From the NCBI GenBank assembly GCA_035631615.1, contig DASQIK010000072.1:1-25132 (forward strand): a stretch of DNA of 25,132 nucleotides. The letters are read 5' to 3'. The translations under genes and the position numbers were made by a program. Positions 14,517-21,618 of the stretch are shown here, one piece after another. Position 1 is the stretch's first letter. The number at the start of each line of letters is the position of its first letter. The notes under the pieces are model-generated. The model ran no database searches, was not told the DNA's origin, and was given only the letters and a program-made list of their open reading frames with translations. This DNA comes from UBA5189 sp035631615 (GTDB taxonomy: Bacteria; Chloroflexota; Limnocylindria; Limnocylindrales; CSP1-4).

Positions 14517-16105
14517 CTGCGGCGAGCCTCGATCGAAGGTTTGCCAACTTCCGAGCGGGGCTCGGTGATCGAGCCGGCACGCCGGCGGTTCGCCCGCTTG
14601 ACCGGCGAACGTCGGTGGGTGCGGAGCGGCTCGCGGTGGCCGTGGGCGGCCGGCTCGAGCGCACAGCACTCGGCTCGTTCGTCGTGGTCGAGTCGCCGGG
14701 CGCGATCCTGCCGGTCGACCGGGAGCGGCTTGCCCGCCTGCCGCGGCAGCCGCCGGCGGGCGCTCCCCTGCTCTGCCTCGATACCGAGACGACCGGCCTC
14801 GCGACCGCAGCCGGCACGCTGGCGTTTCTCGTCGGGCTGGGCTGGTGGGAGGGCAGCCTCTTCCGGCAGATCCAGCTCCTGCTGCCGGACCACGCCGACG
14901 AACCGGCGCTCCTCGCCGAGCTCGCGTCGAGGATCCCTCGCGATGCCTGGCTCGTGACGTACAACGGGCGCGGCTTCGACTGGCCGCTCCTCGTCGCGCG
15001 GTACAGGATGGCGGCCGCGAATCCACCGCTCCACGACGGGCACCTCGACCTGCTGCCGCTCGTCCGCCGGGTGTTCAAGCATCGGCTGCCGGACGCGCGC
15101 CTGGCCTCGGTCGAGTCGGAGCTGCTCGGGATTCGGCGGCACGGCGACGTTCCCGGCTGGGAGATCCCTGGGCGCTACCTCGACTTCCTGCGGTTCGGCG
15201 AGCCTGGGCCATTGGTCGAGGTGGTCCGCCATAACGAGGAGGACGTCCGCTCGCTCGCACGCCTGCTCGTCCATGTCGATCGAGGCTATGCCGACGACGG
15301 CCGGTGGCCCGAGGCGCCGGCCGGCGACCTGGCGGGGTTGTCGCGGGCGTTCTCGGGCGCGGGCCGTCACGCCGATGCCCTCCGTTGCCTCGACGCGGCC
15401 CTCGCCGTTGCCCCCGCGCGATCCACGCCGGAGTCGCGGTCACCTGGCTATGCCGAGCTCGCGCCGGAACGCGCCCGACTCGCCGCCCGCGAATCGCGCC
15501 CGGACGACGATCCGTGGTGGTCGCCGAAGCGACCACCGGACTTCGGCGGCCGACCGGGCCGGTACGCGACCGTGGCCGCATGGGACGCCGCCGAATCGAG
15601 CCGCCGGGATGCGCCGTGGACCGAGACCCGGATGCTCGCCGAGCGCGCTCAGCTGCTTCGGCGACTCGGCCGCTTTCGCGACGCTGAGGCCGCCTGGATC
15701 GCGCTGGCGGCGAGCCGCGGAACCGTCGGCGCACTGGCGTGGGTGGAGGTGGCGAAGCTCAGGGAGCATCGGCTGGGCGACCTGCCTGGGGCACTGGAGG
15801 CGGCCACGGCCGCCCTTCGGCTCGCCGAGCGTCAGGCCTGGCTCGGCCGGCCGCTCGTCCGGTTGGAGGTGGCGCTCGGCCGGCGGCTGGCGCGGCTCGG
15901 CGGACGGGTCATGCGCAGGCGGATCGCCTCGAGTTCCGCGACCCCTCGGAGGCCCGGCGCCTCGACGCTGAGCGAGGACGCGGCTGCCGCAACCAGCACC
16001 GGGTCGCCGATTCCGGGGCGAAGCATCGCCGCCACCATCGCGCCGAGGAAGACGTCGCCGGCGCCGGTTGGGTCGACGACCGCGTCGGCGGGGATCGCCG
16101 GGTAG
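14513..16105 (+). CDS. mrfB: MrfB-type DEDD exonuclease with TPR region; C-terminal tail overlaps pfkB
   Basis: 530 residues from the GTG whose GTGA overlaps the mrfA stop. Residues about 83-255 are an RNase H-like DnaQ/YprB exonuclease: D90 and E92 in LDTETTGL, TYNGRGFD (D156), a DLL segment near 179-181, and HNEEDV (H240, D244), a DEDDh set. Residues about 270-465 are helical and TPR-like (AGRHADALRCLDAAL, GRFRDAEAAW, GDLPGALEAATAAL). In B. subtilis MrfB is the nuclease partner of MrfA. The last ~64 codons (about 15915-16105) lose this character, become Ser/Ala/Pro-rich and run antisense through the active-site codons of pfkB. The functional protein probably ends near residue 466; the true stop may be real or lost by an indel. 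Confidence 0.9.
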   Translation: MTAASLDRRFANFRAGLGDRAGTPAVRPLDRRTSVGAERLAVAVGGRLERTALGSFVVVESPGAILPVDRERLARLPRQPPAGAPLLCLDTETTGLATAAGTLAFLVGLGWWEGSLFRQIQLLLPDHADEPALLAELASRIPRDAWLVTYNGRGFDWPLLVARYRMAAANPPLHDGHLDLLPLVRRVFKHRLPDARLASVESELLGIRRHGDVPGWEIPGRYLDFLRFGEPGPLVEVVRHNEEDVRSLARLLVHVDRGYADDGRWPEAPAGDLAGLSRAFSGAGRHADALRCLDAALAVAPARSTPESRSPGYAELAPERARLAARESRPDDDPWWSPKRPPDFGGRPGRYATVAAWDAAESSRRDAPWTETRMLAERAQLLRRLGRFRDAEAAWIALAASRGTVGALAWVEVAKLREHRLGDLPGALEAATAALRLAERQAWLGRPLVRLEVALGRRLARLGGRVMRRRIASSSATPRRPGASTLSEDAAAATSTGSPIPGRSIAATIAPRKTSPAPVGSTTASAGIAG

Positions 16106-16839
16106 GTCGCGCCGCGCATAGCGCGCGAACCATCGCGGGTCGGTCGCGCCTCGACGACCTGGCCGCCGGCCGCCGCGGCGGTCACGACCAGCGTGGTGGA
16201 CGGGCCGAGAAGCGAGACCAGGTCGCGGACCCCGAGTCCCGGAATGAGGTCGTCGCCGCTGACCACGATCAGGCGCGCCAGCCGTACGATCGCCGACGGC
16301 GTCGGACCGACGCGGCGGACGGTCATGCCCGGCGCGAGATGGCGGAGCAGACCTTGCCAACCGAGCGCCACCATCGGACCAGCCGTCGATCCATCCGGCG
16401 TCGGCGCCGGCTCCGGCACGGCGAGCGCGGCCCACGTGTCGTCAAGCTCGCCGGCGACGGGCGCGAGGACGAGCGCATCGAAGCCTGACGTCCACGCGCG
16501 CGGGAGGTCCGTCAGCTCGATCGGATCCGAGACGGCGAGGCAGCGCTGGCGACGCCCGGTCGGCAGCTCGAGGTTCTCGAAGACCGGGCCCGAGGCCAGC
16601 GGGACCCGGGTCACGACCGCACCCGCGGCCTCGACCATCCGCAGCTCGTCCGCCTTCGAGGCCGCTTCGTCCACGCCGATCAGGGCCCGGACCTCGATGC
16701 CGAGCCGGCTCAGCGTCATTGACACGTACGCGGCCGCGCCGCCGAGCCGCCAGCCGCGGGGGTCGTCGGGCGTGACATCGCGCGACGCGGCGCCGACAAC
16801 CAGGGCGATCGGGCGATCGGCTGGGGGATCCATGGTCAT
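15832..16839 (-). CDS. PfkB-family carbohydrate/nucleoside kinase
   Basis: 335 residues from ATG 16839 (ATG 16833 and TTG 16860 are alternatives; none has a good Shine-Dalgarno). Motif 1 is present as GGAAAYVSMTLSRLG (about 33-47), and the ATP/anion-hole signature DPTGAGD (16054-16074) carries the catalytic base D262. These enzymes phosphorylate a hydroxymethyl group of sugars, nucleosides or similar; the substrate is not evident. Homologous-looking sequence ends around AELEAIRLRM (near 15910). The remaining ~26 codons are Arg/Ser/Pro-rich and antisense to the mrfB TPR end. With mrfB it forms a 274-bp convergent overlap. Divergent from the acidic small protein gene. Confidence 0.88.
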   Translation of the reverse strand: MTMDPPADRPIALVVGAASRDVTPDDPRGWRLGGAAAYVSMTLSRLGIEVRALIGVDEAASKADELRMVEAAGAVVTRVPLASGPVFENLELPTGRRQRCLAVSDPIELTDLPRAWTSGFDALVLAPVAGELDDTWAALAVPEPAPTPDGSTAGPMVALGWQGLLRHLAPGMTVRRVGPTPSAIVRLARLIVVSGDDLIPGLGVRDLVSLLGPSTTLVVTAAAAGGQVVEARPTRDGSRAMRGATYPAIPADAVVDPTGAGDVFLGAMVAAMLRPGIGDPVLVAAAASSLSVEAPGLRGVAELEAIRLRMTRPPSRASRRPSATSNRTSGRPSQA

Positions 16840-16843
16840 GGCG

Positions 16844-16849
16844 TATTCT
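16844..16849 (+). promoter_or_regulatory. Possible -10 for the acidic small protein gene
   Basis: Plus-strand TATTCT, 38 bases before the TTG start, is a 5/6 match to the -10 consensus; no -35 is seen at the usual distance. It lies within or just upstream of the divergent pfkB start. Confidence 0.3.
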
Positions 16850-16886
16850 GGCGGGCCCAATCCCCTGCAATCCCGGAGTTCGACGG

Positions 16887-17228
16887 TTGTATTTCTACGA
16901 GCTGCACGAAGGCGACGAGGAGATCTTCAGCGACCTGTTGTTGGTCCACGAGGAGCTGTTCGAGCCGGAGGACTTCTTCGAGCTCGTCCAGGCGATCCGC
17001 GAGCACGTCCAGGGCAACTTCGAGACGGACACCATGATCGAGGCGATCGCGGCCGAGCTCGAGCGCGAGCACGGCTTCACCTTCGTCGACGACAACAAGC
17101 TGAGCGCCTCGGTGCACGTCTCGCCGATCGACGACGAGAACCGGCTCATCGCCCTCGATGACCAGTTCATCGAGACGCCCGAGTACCGATCGATGCTGGC
17201 GGACTTCGACCCCGACGAGATGAACTAG
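16887..17228 (+). CDS. Highly acidic small protein of unknown function
   Basis: 113 residues from a TTG start with CGGAG eight bases upstream. Composition is striking: 32 Asp/Glu against 5 Lys/Arg, with aromatic residues spread through the first half (MYFYE, LFEPEDFFE). It probably folds as alpha/beta, with helices around 10-35 and 45-60 and a short beta-rich segment near FTFVDD and SASVHVSP. No signal peptide, membrane segment or cysteine is present. I do not recognise the family. The low charge-compensated composition resembles DNA-mimic or chaperone-like acidic proteins, but that is only a compositional analogy. It is monocistronic: pfkB diverges upstream and ychF converges downstream. Confidence 0.8.
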   Translation: MYFYELHEGDEEIFSDLLLVHEELFEPEDFFELVQAIREHVQGNFETDTMIEAIAAELEREHGFTFVDDNKLSASVHVSPIDDENRLIALDDQFIETPEYRSMLADFDPDEMN

Positions 17229-17279
17229 CCGCCGCGAGCCACCACGGCGAGCCGCCGCGCCGCGAGGGCAGCCGCCGCG
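17227..17279. repeat. Three copies of a 10-bp GC repeat between convergent genes
   Basis: AGCCGCCGCG occurs at 17227, 17250 and 17270 in the 60-nt gap between the acidic gene and ychF, with spacings of 23 and 20 bases; the first copy overlaps the stop codon. It could be slippage or a simple-repeat expansion, or part of a bidirectional transcript end. No U-tract is seen. Confidence 0.5.
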
Positions 17280-17288
17280 TCCCAGCCG

Positions 17289-18392
17289 CTACCGGCTGAA
17301 GAGGATCTCCAGGACGTCGCCGTCGGCGACGCGATACGACTTGCCCTCGGAGCGCAGCCGACCGGCCTTGCGCGCCTCCGCCGTCGAGCCGAGCGTCACG
17401 AGGTCGTCGTAGCCGACAGTCTCGGCGCGGATGAAGCCCTTGGCGAGATCGGTGTGGATCGCGCCCGCAGCATCGACCGCGGTCGAGCCCGCTGGGATCG
17501 GCCAGGCCCGGACCTCGTCCGGCCCTGCGGTCAGGAACGAGATCAGGCCGAGCAACCGATAGGAGAGGCGAATCACGCGCTCGAGGCCGGATTCGCCGAT
17601 CCCCAGCTCCTCCATGAACGTTGCGGCGTCGTCCGGCTCGAGCTCGCCGAGCTCCATCTCGATCCGCGCGGACAGGTGGTCGACCAGCGCGTGCTCATGG
17701 ACGTAACCCGCGGCGAGCGCCTCGGTCCGTGCGTCCGCGGTCAGGAGATCCGCCTCGCCGACGTTGAGCAGCACCAGAACCGGCTTCTCGGTGAGGAACC
17801 GGAAGCCGCGGACGGCCTTCGCCTCGTCGTCCGTCATCCCGGCATCGCGGATCGGGCGGCCGGCCTCGAGCGAGGCCTTGAGCCGGCGCAGGACGACTTC
17901 CTCGCGCTCGTTCGCCTCGCGCTCGGCGGGCGTGCCGTGCCGGCCGCTCGAGCCGAGCCGCTCGAGCCGCCGATCGACCATGGCAAGGTCGGCGAGGATG
18001 AATTCCAGGTCGAGGTGCTCCAGGTCGCGGGCCGGATCGACCGAACCGTCCGGGTGGGGGTTCGACGGATCCTCGAACGCGCGCACGACGTGCAGCAGCG
18101 CGTCGGACTCCCGAAGACGCGCCAAATGCTCGGCGGGCAGCTCCTCCGTCCCGACGTGGCCCTCGGATGAGGCCGGGGGCGCCGGCAGGTCGACGTACGT
18201 GACGTCGGCGTGGACGACCTTCTTCGGCTTGAAGATCTCGGCCAGCCGATCGAGGCGCGCGTCGGGCACCTTGACGACGCCGACGTTCAGCGTGAGCGCG
18301 CCGAACCCGCCGGTCTGGGCATGGCCGCGCGTCAGGGTGTTGAAGACGGTGGTCTTGCCGCTCCCCGCAAGCCCGACGATCGCGATCTGCAC
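17289..18392 (-). CDS. ychF: YchF/OLA1-type ribosome-associated ATPase
   Basis: 367 residues from a GTG six bases after the upstream stop. P-loop GLAGSGKT (7-14) opens an OBG-family G domain. The G4 motif is NVGE (210-213), replacing NKxD, the hallmark that shifts YchF to ATP. The C-terminal TGS-like domain is present (AGAIHTDLAKGFIRAETV, then RSEGKSYRVADGDVLEILF). YchF associates with ribosomes and is linked to stress and translation control. The G3 region reads VDLPAPP instead of the family's DIAGLV-type sequence, removing the glycine after the conserved Asp. P-loop AGSGKT also departs from the usual NAGKST form. It is the last gene of the seven-gene minus-strand run. Confidence 0.93.
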   Translation of the reverse strand: MQIAIVGLAGSGKTTVFNTLTRGHAQTGGFGALTLNVGVVKVPDARLDRLAEIFKPKKVVHADVTYVDLPAPPASSEGHVGTEELPAEHLARLRESDALLHVVRAFEDPSNPHPDGSVDPARDLEHLDLEFILADLAMVDRRLERLGSSGRHGTPAEREANEREEVVLRRLKASLEAGRPIRDAGMTDDEAKAVRGFRFLTEKPVLVLLNVGEADLLTADARTEALAAGYVHEHALVDHLSARIEMELGELEPDDAATFMEELGIGESGLERVIRLSYRLLGLISFLTAGPDEVRAWPIPAGSTAVDAAGAIHTDLAKGFIRAETVGYDDLVTLGSTAEARKAGRLRSEGKSYRVADGDVLEILFSR

Positions 18393-18398
18393 CGCGGG

Positions 18399-19454
18399 CT
18401 AGTAGCCGGCCGCCGGGTCGACGACGTTGCGCAGCGATTCGCCGCGGCTGAAGCGGACCAGGTTGTCGCAGAACAGGTCGATGCTCCGGTCGAGGACGCG
18501 GGCGGATGACCACGCGGTGTGCGGCGTGACGATCACGTTGGGCAGCGACCAGTACGGCGATGCCTGGGGCAGCGGCTCGTCGCGGAAGGTATCGAGCGCA
18601 GCACCGCCGATTCGGTTCTCGCGGAGTGCCCGGATCAGCGCGGTATCGTCGATGAGGCGCCCGCGGGCCACGTTGATCAGCCATGCGTCGCGTTTCATCG
18701 CGGCCACGGCGGCCTCGTCGATGAGGCCATCCGTCTCCTGCGTGAGCGGGGCGGCGAGCACGACGACGTCCGATTCCGCGAGGAGGTCCAGGAGCCCGTC
18801 GGGCCCGACCAGCCGATCGACGACCGGGTCGAATGGGAACCCGTCGCCGTCGGTGCGGGTCGCTGCCGGCTCGGTGCGCGTGTCCGGGCGGCGCCGCATC
18901 GCGATCACGTGTGCGCCGAACGCCGACGCGAGCGAAGCGACGGACTGGCCGAGCGATCCGTAGCCGACGATCCCGATCGTCAGCTCGCGCAGCTCGCGGC
19001 CCTCGAGCGGCTGCCAGGTGCGCTCGTGCTGGAGCTCGAGCAGCTGCGGCAGGTGCCGGCTGACCGCGAGGATCATCATCAGGACGTGCTCGGCGATGGG
19101 GCGCGAGAACACGCCACGGGCGTTCGTCACGAGGATCTCCCGCGCGAGCGCGGCCGGCGTCAGCGCGCGCTCGACCCCCGACGTCGCCGAGTGGACCCAG
19201 GTGAGATGCGGCGCGCGGGCGAGCAGCCGATCGAACGCCTCGGCGACCAGCCAGCCGCGCAGCAGCACCTCGACGTCGTCGACCGGGCCATCGGCCAGGC
19301 CCTCGACCGACAGGTTGACGATGCGCGAGCCGGGCGAGACCTCGCGGATGCGCTCGAGGTCACGCTGCCGGATCCGCGCCGACAGGATCGGGCTGACCGC
19401 GATCGCGAGAGGGACGCCATTGGGGCCGCGGCCTGGGCCAGCCATGCGCCTCAC
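18399..19454 (-). CDS. D-2-hydroxyacid dehydrogenase (NAD(P)-dependent)
   Basis: 351 residues from the GTG at 19454, 13 nt after the zincin stop; an ATG at 19445 is an alternative. The nucleotide-binding motif GYGSLG (164-169) sits in the inserted Rossmann domain, and the catalytic triad is complete: R264 in NVARGRL, E293 in DEP, and H312 in TPHTAW. The second Rossmann strand ends AMRRRP with Arg residues where NAD-specific enzymes carry Asp, which points to NADP(H) preference (inference), as in glyoxylate/hydroxypyruvate reductases of the GhrA type. It reduces a 2-keto acid to the D-2-hydroxyacid or the reverse; the substrate is not evident. Confidence 0.92.
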   Translation of the reverse strand: MRRMAGPGRGPNGVPLAIAVSPILSARIRQRDLERIREVSPGSRIVNLSVEGLADGPVDDVEVLLRGWLVAEAFDRLLARAPHLTWVHSATSGVERALTPAALAREILVTNARGVFSRPIAEHVLMMILAVSRHLPQLLELQHERTWQPLEGRELRELTIGIVGYGSLGQSVASLASAFGAHVIAMRRRPDTRTEPAATRTDGDGFPFDPVVDRLVGPDGLLDLLAESDVVVLAAPLTQETDGLIDEAAVAAMKRDAWLINVARGRLIDDTALIRALRENRIGGAALDTFRDEPLPQASPYWSLPNVIVTPHTAWSSARVLDRSIDLFCDNLVRFSRGESLRNVVDPAAGY

Positions 19455-19467
19455 GCGTTCGCCCGCC

Positions 19468-20706
19468 TCATGCGAGGACCCTCGCGAGCCAGCGCTCGGG
19501 CTCCGCGATCTCCTCCGAGGACGGGAGCGAGTCGGGGCCGTCCCAGATGCGTTCGAGCGCTGGCCGGCCGCGCGCCTCAGCGATGGCGCGCACGAACCGC
19601 TCGCCCTTCGCGTACTGCTCCATCTTGAGGTCCATGCCCGTCAGGCGAAGGACGGCGCGCTCGAATCCCGTGCGGCGCTGGCGGCGATCGTGGAAGCGCG
19701 CCGAGATGTCCTCGACGCCCTCGACCAGCCCGCGCCCGACCTCGTCCATCACGTAGTCGCTGAAGCCCTCGAGCAGGCTCATGACGGCCTGCGTCTCGCG
19801 GAACAGGCGGCGCTGCTCGTCGCCCATGAGCGACTCCATCCAGTGCTCCCCACCTGAATCGCCCCGCAGCGCGCGGCCGATCGCGCGGAGCGTGTCACGC
19901 CCGAGGCTCGACGCACTGCCGCTGAACAGGCTGAGCTGGCGCTCGAGGCGTTCGGCGAGGTATGGCCGGAGCCAGGGGTGCGCCTCGAACTCGAAGGCGT
20001 GCGTCGTCTCGTGCAGCGCGATCCAGGTCCGGAACGGCGCCACCGGAACGCCGAGCGCGTGCGCGGTCCCGCGGATGTTCTCCTCGACGAACAGCAGCCG
20101 GCCGTCCTCGGCCTCAGCCGAGAGCATGGCGAGGTCGTACTGGCCGAGCACCCTGGTGCCCATGAACCCGAGCAGGAAGCCCAGCTGCTGGCTGGTGACC
20201 CACCGATTCGCCAGGGCCATCGTCGCCCGCGTGAGGCCGCCACCGACCGGGACGACCTGGTCGAGGAGCTCGTCCTCCATGCGCGAGATCAGCGACCGGA
20301 ACGTCCCGACGTTGGCGCGGATCCAGCCCGCCCGATCGACGACCGATGCACGATCGACGACGCCGGGGAGCGCGACGCCGAGCGCCTCGCCGAGGCGGGG
20401 CACGACGCGGGCCATCGCCTCGCGGTAGGCGCCGTCGGCGGCGCGAAGCTCCAGCGGCGACAGGCGGCCGGGGGCGCGCTCGGCGCGGCCGATCGCGATG
20501 CGCTCGACGGCGCCCCAATCCACGAGACCCTGGCGGGCGGCACGCTCGGCGCGCCGGCCGAGCACCGTGGCCGCGGCGCCGATCGCGGAGCCCAGGAGGA
20601 AGCCCGCCTGCCAGCGCCGGTCGGTGCGCCAGCCGCCTGGCTGGCCGCCCCTTGGGCGGCCGATTCGGCGGGGGGAGCGGTGATTCTCGCCTGCGGGATC
20701 GGTCAT
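19468..20706 (-). CDS. Zincin-like metalloprotease, DUF2342 / F420-biosynthesis-associated family
   Basis: 412 residues from the ATG at 20706, ten bases after the racemase stop. The N-terminal ~30 residues are basic and Gly/Pro-rich, followed by a hydrophobic stretch (WQAGFLLGSAIGAAATVLG) that may be a single membrane anchor or an amphipathic helix. The catalytic zincin motif is HETTH (232-236) in ALHETTHAFEFEAHPWL, and a downstream glutamate (E313 in EGFSDYVMDEV) is the probable third zinc ligand. This order and the HPWLRPYL context fit the zincin_2/DUF2342 family, whose members were named coenzyme F420 biosynthesis-associated proteins from phylogenetic profile, not from experiment. The substrate is unknown. 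Confidence 0.88.
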   Translation of the reverse strand: MTDPAGENHRSPRRIGRPRGGQPGGWRTDRRWQAGFLLGSAIGAAATVLGRRAERAARQGLVDWGAVERIAIGRAERAPGRLSPLELRAADGAYREAMARVVPRLGEALGVALPGVVDRASVVDRAGWIRANVGTFRSLISRMEDELLDQVVPVGGGLTRATMALANRWVTSQQLGFLLGFMGTRVLGQYDLAMLSAEAEDGRLLFVEENIRGTAHALGVPVAPFRTWIALHETTHAFEFEAHPWLRPYLAERLERQLSLFSGSASSLGRDTLRAIGRALRGDSGGEHWMESLMGDEQRRLFRETQAVMSLLEGFSDYVMDEVGRGLVEGVEDISARFHDRRQRRTGFERAVLRLTGMDLKMEQYAKGERFVRAIAEARGRPALERIWDGPDSLPSSEEIAEPERWLARVLA

Positions 20707-20716
20707 GTGCCGCCAA

Positions 20717-21574
20717 TCATCGCGCGACGGCGGCAATCTCGACGCCGGCGACGTCCGGGAACGCCTCTCCGAACATGCGCTCGGCGATGGAGCGGAACGC
20801 GGCGACGTCCCCGGTGGTCAGCTGGAGGTGCGTCGCGGCGCCGGCCGGTGCCTCGAGGGCGTTGATCGACAGCAATTCCGCGAGCGCCGACGCGGTCGCT
20901 GCGGCCGAATCGACGATCGCAATCCCGTCCCCCGCGACCGCGGCAATCGCCTGGCGCAGGAGCGGGTAGTGCGTGCAGCCCAGGAGGAGCGCGTCGATCC
21001 GCGCAGAGGCCGGCATCGGGAAGATGAACTCACCGCTCGCGTTCCGCTCGCCGAGGAGCGGCGAGAGGGCCTCGCGGACGCTCGCTTCGACGTCCGGCCC
21101 GCTCAGGAGCCCGGCCTCGACCATCGGTACGAACGTCGGCGTCGCGTGCTCGTAGACCTCGACCGCCGGGTTCTCGTCCTTGATCGCGGCGAAGTAGGCG
21201 TGCGACCGGATCGTGGCCGGCGTGCCGATCACGCCCACGCGACGATTGCGCGTCGCCAGCGCCGCGGACGTGGCGCCCGGCCGGATCACGCCGAGGATCG
21301 GCAGGTCGTAGCGCCGGCGCAGGTCGCCCAGCGCGACCGCGGTTGAGGTGTTGCAGGCGACGACGACCGCCTTCACGTCGCGCTCGACGAGCATGTCGAT
21401 GGACTCGATGGAGAACGCCCGGACCTCCTCGTCCGGCCGGGTGCCGTACGGCGCGCGGGCGTTGTCGCCGAAGTAGATGGTCGACTCGTCGGGCGTCCGG
21501 CGCAGGATCTCGCGCAGGACGGTCAGGCCGCCGACGCCGGAATCGAAGACCCCGATGGGTCGTGGATCGGTCAC
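20717..21574 (-). CDS. murI: Glutamate racemase
   Basis: 285 residues from a GTG with GAAGGAG upstream. It converts L- to D-glutamate for peptidoglycan stems in the cytoplasm. The family signatures are complete: DSGVGGLTVL near the start (Asp11 as an active-site residue), APYG, catalytic C74 in VACNTSTA and catalytic C200 with H202 in LLGCTHYPLL. Length is normal. It starts 44 nt after the CpaE-like gene on the same strand. Together with the division protein and FtsH it indicates a peptidoglycan-containing cell. Confidence 0.96.
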   Translation of the reverse strand: MTDPRPIGVFDSGVGGLTVLREILRRTPDESTIYFGDNARAPYGTRPDEEVRAFSIESIDMLVERDVKAVVVACNTSTAVALGDLRRRYDLPILGVIRPGATSAALATRNRRVGVIGTPATIRSHAYFAAIKDENPAVEVYEHATPTFVPMVEAGLLSGPDVEASVREALSPLLGERNASGEFIFPMPASARIDALLLGCTHYPLLRQAIAAVAGDGIAIVDSAAATASALAELLSINALEAPAGAATHLQLTTGDVAAFRSIAERMFGEAFPDVAGVEIAAVAR

Positions 21575-21618
21575 GCGAGCCGGTGCTCCTTCGGGGACGT
21601 TGCCGCCGATGACGTCGC

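Noticed and set aside
15832..16105. Calling mrfB or pfkB a pseudogene
   Set aside because: All catalytic motifs of both proteins are intact; only their C-terminal tails are odd.
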